The position numbers were made by a program, and so were the translations under genes. This document shows positions 7,651 to 11,632 of a stretch of 13,588 nt of DNA, in pieces. Positions within the stretch are counted from its first letter, which is position 1. The number at the start of each line of letters is the position of its first letter. The notes below the pieces were generated by a model. It had not been told where the DNA came from, searched no databases, and was given only the letters and a program-made list of their open reading frames with translations. The stretch is from a bacterium (GTDB lineage: Bacteria; UBP18; UBA7526), in contig JAUWXM010000027.1 of NCBI GenBank assembly GCA_030616365.1, positions 1 to 13,588 on the forward strand. Reading direction: 5' to 3'.

Positions 7651-7747
7651 CTCAACCTCGCTAACGCTCGGAGTAACCAGTGACCAGTGACCAGTAAAGA
7701 ATACATAATTGAAAACTGTAACTGTAAACTATGAGTGCACATTGCAT
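7651..7747. repeat. rpmI-rplT spacer: palindrome plus two heptamer-like arrays
   Basis: On the plus strand it holds the palindrome-like CCTCGCTAACGCTCGG (7656-7671), then ACCAGTG, ACCAGTG and ACCAGTA (7676-7696). A second array with units of 7, 6 and 7 nt follows: GAAAACT, GTAACT and GTAAACT (7711-7730). No gene or terminator is visible. On the coding strand the palindrome supplies the L20 Shine-Dalgarno. Confidence 0.7.
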
Positions 7748-7945
7748 TCATCCGTAGGGGATTAATCTTCTGATATTTTTCACATCGGTCTTATGAACGA
7801 AACCGGGCTTTTTAAGGCTTCTTTTTCTCTTGGCACTCTTCTTAGTCAGAATATGGCTCTTATAGGCCTTCTTTCTCTTAATCTTTCCCTTCTTAGTTAA
7901 CTTGAACCTCTTGGCTGCTCCCCGCTTGGTCTTTATCTTAGGCAT
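7748..7945 (-). CDS. rpmI: 50S ribosomal protein L35
   Basis: L35 is a small basic protein of the large ribosomal subunit. The 65-residue product starts with MPKIKTKRGAAKRFKLTKKG and ends NIRRLIPYG, normal in both length and motif. The open frame extends 31 codons further upstream through AT-rich repeats, but ATG 7945 is the true start because it gives the family N-terminus and has GCGAGG 6 nt upstream. That Shine-Dalgarno is the 3' arm of a GAGCGAAGCGAGG palindrome. It lies in the conserved infC-rpmI-rplT order. Confidence 0.97.
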   Translation of the reverse strand: MPKIKTKRGAAKRFKLTKKGKIKRKKAYKSHILTKKSAKRKRSLKKPGFVHKTDVKNIRRLIPYG

Positions 7946-8226
7946 CTTCTTCCTCGCTTCGCTCAGAGTAATCGGTAAATAATAACCAAGATACAAGAGA
8001 CAATACCCAATGCGCTGCGCTATCATTGGAGAGAGCATAAATAATTAAGCATTGGCCAAACAAATTCCAATATCCAAATTCAAAATTCAAAACAGTTTGG
8101 TAATTGGTTATTGGTGATTGGTGATTGTTTGCCCGTCCTCCGCAGTAGCAGTGCAACTGCTACGGAGGATGGATATCTTGTTTCTTGGTGTTTGTATCTT
8201 ATCTACTCTTCTGCTCTTCTACTTTA
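7946..8226. repeat. infC-rpmI spacer: several heptamer arrays and a long hairpin
   Basis: This 281-nt spacer has no convincing gene. From left to right on the plus strand it holds the palindrome CCTCGCTTCGCTCAG (7952-7966), heptamers AACCAAG/ATACAAG/AGACAAT/ACCCAAT (7984-8011) and a CCAATG...CATTGG inverted repeat around 8007-8028. It continues with heptamers CAAATTC/CAATATC/CAAATTC/AAAATTC (8061-8088), then GGTAATT/GGTTATT/GGTGATT/GGTGATT (8099-8126). A bulged hairpin (8136-8169) and TATCTTG/TTTCTTG/GTGTTTG/TATCTTA (8174-8201) complete it. In most bacteria infC and rpmI are separated by a few tens of bases. Confidence 0.75.
8136..8169. repeat. 14-bp bulged palindrome (hairpin) in the infC-rpmI spacer
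   Basis: TCCTCC (8136-8141), a 3-nt bulge GCA and GTAGCAGT (8145-8152) pair with ACTGCTAC (8156-8163) and GGAGGA (8164-8169) around a GCA loop. The arms are perfectly complementary apart from the bulge. There is no U-tract on either side, so it is not a typical terminator; a dispersed palindromic repeat is more likely. Confidence 0.75.
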
Positions 8227-8733
8227 TTATTTTGGTTTGAGAACCATGGTCATGTTGTGGCCCGCCAGTTTTGGGCTTTTTTCTACTGCTGATATCTGAT
8301 TTGTCTCTTCAATCAATCTATCTAAAAGGCGCCGGCCCAGCTCGGGATGGGAGACCTGCCTCCCTAAAAACATGATGGTCACCTTGACCTTATCCCCTCT
8401 CTCCAAGAATTTCAGGGCCAGGCGTTTTTTCACCTGGTAGTCATGCTCCCCGATCTTGATGCGCATCTTCACTTGTTTAATTTCATAGGTCTTTTGTCTC
8501 TTTCTCGTTTCCCGTTGTTTTCTTTCTTGTTGGTATTTAAACTTCCCATAATCCATTACCCGACAGACAGGGGGAGAGGCCTGGGGAGCGATCTCTATTA
8601 AGTCTAAACCTTCTCTTCGCGCAATCTCCAGGGCCTTTCCTATATCCATGATCCCCAGCTGCTTACCCTCTTTACCAATTACCCTTACCTCTTTGGCCGC
8701 GATGGCCTCATTTATCCTCAACTCTTTTTTAAT
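8227..8733 (-). CDS. infC: Translation initiation factor IF-3, with probable AUU start
   Basis: IF-3 binds the 30S subunit and proofreads start-codon selection. The product contains the N-terminal domain (INEAIAAKEVRVIG, then PPVCRVMDYGKFKYQQ) and the C-terminal domain (KMRIKIGEHDYQVKKRLALK, ending in NMTMVLKPK). No ATG or GTG is suitably placed. The best start is ATT 8733..8731, because GGAGG lies 7 nt upstream and the protein then begins fMet-KKELRINEAI, 168 residues, close to the family length. A TTG four codons later (8721) is 19 nt from GGAGG and less likely. Use of AUU for infC is known in E. coli, where IF-3 represses its own translation by rejecting it. An intrinsic terminator hairpin ends about 8 nt before the Shine-Dalgarno. 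Confidence 0.95.
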   Translation of the reverse strand: MKKELRINEAIAAKEVRVIGKEGKQLGIMDIGKALEIARREGLDLIEIAPQASPPVCRVMDYGKFKYQQERKQRETRKRQKTYEIKQVKMRIKIGEHDYQVKKRLALKFLERGDKVKVTIMFLGRQVSHPELGRRLLDRLIEETNQISAVEKSPKLAGHNMTMVLKPK

Positions 8734-8742
8734 CTTTTCTCC

Positions 8743-8749
8743 TCCTTAC
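8743..8749 (-). promoter_or_regulatory. Shine-Dalgarno deciding the AUU start of infC
   Basis: The minus strand carries AAGGAGGAG here, followed by AAAAG and then ATT AAA AAA GAG. The distance from GGAGG to ATT is ideal, while the next possible start, TTG 8721, is too far away. Just upstream an ATG is immediately followed by TAA (8751..8746), a bare start-stop pair that has no Shine-Dalgarno of its own. Confidence 0.75.
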
Positions 8750-8752
8750 ATT

Positions 8753-8779
8753 AAAAAATTTGGATGGCAAAAGCCATCC
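8753..8779 (-). terminator. Intrinsic terminator/attenuator hairpin in the infC leader
   Basis: On the minus strand GGATGGC, loop TTTT and GCCATCC form a perfect 7-bp stem, followed by AAATTTTTT. It lies after the thrS stop and immediately before the infC Shine-Dalgarno, leaving no room for a promoter between terminator and gene. infC must therefore be expressed by read-through or regulated antitermination. The position parallels the L20-controlled terminator in the Bacillus infC leader, but L20 binding here is inference. Confidence 0.75.
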
Positions 8780-8930
8780 TTTTCATATCTAAACCCTACG
8801 CGCAGTCCTTTTGGGACGCCCCGTAAAGTCCTTCTGGACCACGGGGCAGTCCCGCGATCCCGATTGCATCGGGATTTTGCGGGACGCGGTAAGGTGAGAA
8901 GCAGATAGCTTCCGCTTTACTAAAATTTTA
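8780..8930 (-). promoter_or_regulatory. infC leader with stacked palindromes
   Basis: Between the thrS stop and the terminator the leader carries several hairpins. The largest has GTCCCGC (8849-8855) pairing with GCGGGAC (8879-8885) and an inner ATCCCGAT (8857-8864) pairing with ATCGGGAT (8868-8875). The next has GCCCCGT (8818-8824) pairing with ACGGGGC (8841-8847) and an inner GTCC/GGAC. A small GTCC/GGAC hairpin lies at 8805-8817. I see no promoter I would defend. The palindromes may be dispersed repeats or may form a folded regulatory leader. Confidence 0.55.
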
Positions 8931-10649
8931 TCACTCTTTCTTTTTAATTGCAAGAGAAATTCTTCTGATGAATCTATCTATCTTTATCTCTCCCAAATCC
9001 TCTTCGCTTCTCAACCTCAAGGAGAGGGTATTATTCTTTACTTCTTTATCTCCCATGATGAGCATATAGGGGACCTTCTCTATCTGGGCCTCTCGGATCT
9101 TTTTGCCGATCTTCTCGTTCCGGCTGTCTAACTCCACTCTCAGATTCTCTTTTTCCAACCTCTTCTTTACCTTTAAAGCATACTTAAGATGGCGATCTGC
9201 GATGGAAAGGATTTTCACCTGAACTGGAGAAATCCAGACAGGGAAGGCTCCTCCGTAATGCTCAATCAAGACTCCTAAGAACCTCTCTATGCTTCCCAAT
9301 AAGGCCCGATGAATCATGACGCATCTATGCTTCCTACCGTCTTTTCCAGTATAGGAGAGGTCGAATTTCTCCGGGAAGTTAAAGTCCACCTGAATGGTGG
9401 AACACTGCCAGAGCCTCCCTAAGGCATCCGAGATCTGGATATCTATCTTCGGTCCATAGAAGGCCCCCTCACCAGAGGCAATCTCATACTCTAATTTACT
9501 CTCCTTTAGCGCTTCTTTTAAGGCTTTTGTGGCATGCTCCCAGTTTTTCTTACTTCCAATACAATCCTCTGGCCGGGTAGATAGAATGAGCTTATAGCCG
9601 AAGCCGAAGGTCTTCAAAATATCTAAGGCGAAGGAGACCGTATCCTCTATCTCTTTCTTAAGTTGATTTGGAGTACAGAAGATGTGGCCATCATCCTGGG
9701 TAAAGCCTCTGGCTCTCATCAAGCCGTGCATTACTCCCGATCTTTCGTGCCTGTAGACCGTTCCCAATTCAAAGTATCTTATGGGCAGGTCCTTATAACT
9801 TCTGGTTTTGCTCTTATAGATCAGGACATGGCCCGGACAGTTCATGGGCTTTATAGCATACTCCTGCTTTTCAATCTTGAAGAAGTACATTAATTCCCGA
9901 TAGAAGTCATAGTGGCCGGATTTCTTCCATAAGTCTATCTTATATATGTGAGGAGTAATGACCGATTGATAGCCTCTCTTTTTATGCTCCTCTTCTATAA
10001 AATTCTCAATTATTCTCCTTAAAGTAGCCCCCTTTGGGTGGTAGATGACCAGTCCGGCTCCGGCTTCATCGTGGAAACTAAATAAATCTAAAGACTTTCC
10101 TAATTTTCTGTGGTCTCTTCTCTTTGCCTCTTCAATCCTCTTGAGGTGTTTATCCAATTCTCCTTTAGTAGAGAAGGCTGTGCCATATATCCTCTGGAGC
10201 GTGGGATTAGTCTCTTTCCCTCTCCAATAAGCACCGGCGATGGAGGTGAGTTTAAAGGCCTTTATTTCTTTGGTGCTCTTTATATGAGGTCCTTTACAGA
10301 GATCAATGAAATCTCCCGTAGTATAGAAACTTATCCTCTTTCCTTTGAGCCCTTTAAGAAGTTCTAACTTAAATCTCTCCTTATCTTTCTTTAATAACTC
10401 TTGAGCCTGGCTCCGGGATAGCATCTTCTTCTTGAAAGGTAAAGCCCTCTTTATAATCTCCGCCATTCTCTTCTCTATTCTCTTCAAATCCTCTGGGGTA
10501 AAGGGTTCTCTCTTTTCAAAATCATAATAGAAACCGTCAGAAATTGCAGGACCTATCCCTAACTTTACTTTGGGAAAGAGTTCTTTAACCGCTGCAGCTA
10601 AAATATGAGAAGTAGAATGTCTCAGAGTATCAGGGTCTCTTTTCGCCAT
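8931..10649 (-). CDS. thrS: Threonyl-tRNA synthetase, short form without TGS domain
   Basis: ThrRS charges tRNA-Thr and clears Ser-tRNA-Thr in its editing domain. ATG 10649 is chosen because TAGGAG lies 5 nt upstream; the open frame runs further up only by reading through the tRNA-Val gene. The 572-residue product starts almost directly with the editing domain. His11 and His15 (RHSTSHIL), Cys118 and His122 (DLCKGPH) are its conserved metal-type site, so the usual N-terminal TGS domain of about 60 residues is missing. The catalytic core has the zinc ligands Cys271 (MNCPGH), His322 (DGHIF) and His447 (MIHRALLGS). Motif 2 is VYRHERSGVMHGLMRARGF (298-316) and motif 3 includes GSIERF (452-457). 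The anticodon-binding domain covers about 474-572. It starts 21 nt after tRNA-Val, so it is probably co-transcribed with the tRNAs. Confidence 0.97.
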   Translation of the reverse strand: MAKRDPDTLRHSTSHILAAAVKELFPKVKLGIGPAISDGFYYDFEKREPFTPEDLKRIEKRMAEIIKRALPFKKKMLSRSQAQELLKKDKERFKLELLKGLKGKRISFYTTGDFIDLCKGPHIKSTKEIKAFKLTSIAGAYWRGKETNPTLQRIYGTAFSTKGELDKHLKRIEEAKRRDHRKLGKSLDLFSFHDEAGAGLVIYHPKGATLRRIIENFIEEEHKKRGYQSVITPHIYKIDLWKKSGHYDFYRELMYFFKIEKQEYAIKPMNCPGHVLIYKSKTRSYKDLPIRYFELGTVYRHERSGVMHGLMRARGFTQDDGHIFCTPNQLKKEIEDTVSFALDILKTFGFGYKLILSTRPEDCIGSKKNWEHATKALKEALKESKLEYEIASGEGAFYGPKIDIQISDALGRLWQCSTIQVDFNFPEKFDLSYTGKDGRKHRCVMIHRALLGSIERFLGVLIEHYGGAFPVWISPVQVKILSIADRHLKYALKVKKRLEKENLRVELDSRNEKIGKKIREAQIEKVPYMLIMGDKEVKNNTLSLRLRSEEDLGEIKIDRFIRRISLAIKKKE

Positions 10650-10670
10650 TATTGCTCCTATGAAGATGAG

Positions 10671-10747
10671 TGGTGGGCGGTACTGGATTTGAACCAGTGA
10701 CCTCTTGCATGTCAAGCAAGCACTCTAACCAACTGAGCTAACCGCCC
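10671..10747 (-). tRNA. tRNA-Val (GAC anticodon)
   Basis: A complete 77-nt cloverleaf with encoded CCA. The acceptor GGGCGGT pairs with ACCGCCC at 7 of 7 positions. The anticodon arm is CTTGC, loop TTGACAT, GCAAG, giving anticodon GAC. The T arm is CTGG-type with loop TTCAAAT and the discriminator is A. It lies 21 nt before thrS and 1 nt after tRNA-Leu(UAA). Confidence 0.97.
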
Positions 10748-10748
10748 A

Positions 10749-10838
10749 TGGTGCCGAGGGCCGGAGTCGAACCGGCACGCCCTTTAAAAAGGCGAGGGAT
10801 TTTAAGTCCCTTGCGTCTACCAATTCCGCCACCCCGGC
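10749..10838 (-). tRNA. tRNA-Leu (UAA anticodon)
   Basis: A complete class II tRNA of 90 nt with encoded CCA. The acceptor GCCGGGG pairs with CCTCGGC (one G-U). The anticodon stem AGGGA/TCCCT encloses loop CTTAAAA, giving TAA. A long variable arm and T arm CCGG/TTCGACT/CCGG are present, and the discriminator is A as expected for tRNA-Leu. No intron is present at this anticodon. Confidence 0.97.
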
Positions 10839-10840
10839 AG

Positions 10841-10882
10841 TAGAGGTGCGGGTGGGAATTGCACCCACGAATAACGGTTTTG
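10841..10882 (-). pseudogene. 3' half of a second tRNA-Cys-like gene
   Basis: Starting at the middle base of the anticodon, CAAAACCGTTATTC is identical to the intact tRNA-Cys. The T stem GTGGG/CCCAC is perfectly paired but differs from the ATCGG/CCGAT of the intact copy at several paired positions. The T loop is TGCAATT instead of TTCAATT. The 3' acceptor strand CCGCACC is followed by discriminator T, as expected for tRNA-Cys, and CTA in place of CCA. There is no matching 5' half directly in front; the matching one lies about 130 nt upstream. Confidence 0.8.
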
Positions 10883-10904
10883 TCCCGCCTTTACATATCT
10901 AATG

Positions 10905-10980
10905 TGGAGGCGGCGATCGGAATTGAACCGATGAATAACGGTTTTGCAGACCGCTCCCTTAACCACTTGGGTACGCCGCC
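10905..10980 (-). tRNA. tRNA-Cys (GCA anticodon), intact
   Basis: A complete 76-nt tRNA with encoded CCA. The acceptor GGCGGCG/CGCCGCC is fully paired, the D arm is CCC...GGG, and the anticodon arm is GCGGT, loop CTGCAAA, ACCGT. The T arm is ATCGG/TTCAATT/CCGAT. Discriminator U73 and anticodon GCA are the identity elements of tRNA-Cys. It lies between the two halves of a related tRNA. Confidence 0.97.
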
Positions 10981-11011
10981 ATAGTATCGGCGGGATCCCG
11001 CCAAATGCGGG

Positions 11012-11046
11012 GCAGACCGCTCTCTTAACCTCTTGGGTACCGCGCC
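11012..11046 (-). pseudogene. 5' half of a second tRNA-Cys-like gene
   Basis: Acceptor strand GGCGCGG, TA, the D arm CCCAAGAGGTTAAGAG and GCGGTCTGC match the intact tRNA-Cys except for four bases (two of them a GC/CG swap in the acceptor), then similarity stops after the first two anticodon bases. The D stem has one mismatch. The acceptor strand pairs with the 3' strand of the distant half (6 of 7) better than with that of the intact copy (5 of 7). It starts 4 nt after the tRNA-Gly CCA end. Confidence 0.8.
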
Positions 11047-11050
11047 CTAT

Positions 11051-11125
11051 TGGAGCGGGCGAGCGGAATCGAACCGCCGTCACTAGCTTGGCAAGCTAGC
11101 GTAATAACCACTATACGACGCCCGC
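11051..11125 (-). tRNA. tRNA-Gly (GCC anticodon)
   Basis: A complete 75-nt tRNA with encoded CCA. The acceptor GCGGGCG/CGCCCGC is fully paired, and the anticodon arm CTAGC, loop TTGCCAA, GCTAG gives GCC. The T loop is TTCGATT and the discriminator is T. An AT-rich palindrome abuts its 5' end. Confidence 0.97.
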
Positions 11126-11149
11126 AAAAATTTCCTTTGGGAAATTTTT
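11126..11149. repeat. 10-bp AT-rich palindrome directly before tRNA-Gly
   Basis: AAAAATTTCC, loop TTTG and GGAAATTTTT form a perfect 10-bp hairpin whose end touches the first base of tRNA-Gly. On the coding strand it ends in TTTTT, so it could act as a weak terminator or as a processing feature. The rest of the spacer (11150-11235) holds CCCGAA/TTCGGG (11152-11169) and a CGAGG/CCTCG repeat. Confidence 0.6.
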
Positions 11150-11235
11150 ATCCCGAATCCTCTTTCGGGGTGAGGGACGTTAAAAGGCCTCTTGCCCTTT
11201 TAGGGCTCGAGGTCATTCCTCGCTGTCACTCGGAA

Positions 11236-11322
11236 TGGTGCGGACGAGAGGATTCGAACCTCCACGAGACAACTCCCACTAGCCCCTCAAGCTAGCGCGT
11301 CTACCAATTCCGCCACGTCCGC
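11236..11322 (-). tRNA. tRNA-Leu (GAG anticodon)
   Basis: A complete class II tRNA of 87 nt with encoded CCA. The acceptor GCGGACG/CGTCCGC is fully paired, and the anticodon stem CTAGC/GCTAG with loop TTGAGGG gives GAG. It has a long variable arm, T arm with loop TTCGAAT, and discriminator A. It starts only 16 nt after the secG stop with no terminator in between. Confidence 0.97.
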
Positions 11323-11338
11323 ATATCTTCGCCCAAAA

Positions 11339-11632
11339 TTATTTACTTTCGGGGGTTTTCTCCGGGATGGTCTCTACTGCTGGCTCTTTCTCCATAACAG
11401 AGGCTCTCTTTTTAGAAGAGAGAACGGCTAAGGTCAGAGAAGTAATCATGAAGAGGATGGCTAAGGTAGTAGTGAATCTCGTTAGAAAGGTTCCTGCTCG
11501 GCTACCAAAGGCGGTCTCAGTTACTCCCCCAAAGGCTCCCCCCAAACCTCCCCCTTTAGCCGACTGCGTGAGGACGATGAAAATCAATAAAATACTCGCT
11601 GTGATATGGATCCCCAGAATTAGATTAATCAT
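11339..11632 (-). CDS. secG: Protein-export membrane protein SecG
   Basis: SecG is the small third subunit of the SecYEG translocon and assists SecA-driven export. The 97-residue product has two hydrophobic segments (about residues 3-22 and 52-71). Between them lies the conserved cytoplasmic loop LTQSAKGGGLGGAFGG. A charged C-terminal tail follows. The ATG overlaps the pgk stop in an ATGA junction, so it is translationally coupled to pgk. The gap-pgk-secG order (often with tpiA) is common in bacteria; tpiA is absent between pgk and secG here. Confidence 0.96.
   Translation of the reverse strand: MINLILGIHITASILLIFIVLTQSAKGGGLGGAFGGVTETAFGSRAGTFLTRFTTTLAILFMITSLTLAVLSSKKRASVMEKEPAVETIPEKTPESK

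Larger units (their letters stand above)
10841..11046 (-). other. Nested tRNA locus: a split tRNA-Cys-like gene enclosing an intact tRNA-Cys
   Basis: A 5' tRNA-Cys half (11046..11012) and a 3' tRNA-Cys half (10882..10841) flank an intact tRNA-Cys. Joined at the anticodon, the halves give a 76-nt tRNA, the same length as the intact copy, with anticodon GCA, 6 of 7 acceptor pairs and a fully paired T stem. The 130-nt segment between them begins CCCGCATTT (11011..11003) and ends AAAGGCGGG (10892..10884) before AC. Those ends pair at 8 of 9 positions and would extend the anticodon stem. Whether this is a functional arrangement or a decayed duplication is not known. Confidence 0.7.

Noticed and set aside
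7676..8208. CRISPR array in the repeat-rich spacers
   Set aside because: Units are 7 nt, adjoining and imperfect, without spacers of constant length and without cas genes nearby.
7938..8299. Short ORFs on both strands in the infC-rpmI spacer
   Set aside because: They read through heptamer arrays and hairpins; the peptides are low-complexity and have no initiation signals.
10650..10670. T-box riboswitch before thrS
   Set aside because: Only 21 nt separate tRNA-Val from thrS. No T-box can fit there, and none is seen before pheS, which follows ktrA by 3 nt.
10650..10715. Upstream extension of thrS by 22 codons
   Set aside because: It overlaps the 3' half of tRNA-Val and lacks a Shine-Dalgarno; the ATG at 10649 has a good one.
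10882..11011. Group I intron in tRNA-Cys
   Set aside because: The insert is only 130 nt and mostly filled by an intact tRNA; there is no room for the group I catalytic core.
10817..11083. 88-codon minus-strand ORF across the tRNA region
   Set aside because: It runs entirely through tRNA genes and tRNA halves; the peptide is the usual translation of tRNA T arms (VRFRSPAP, VQFPPAP).
11050..11295. 81-codon plus-strand ORF
   Set aside because: Antisense to tRNA-Gly and tRNA-Leu; peptides such as ASGIEPPSLAWQ and REDSNLHE are typical tRNA shadows.
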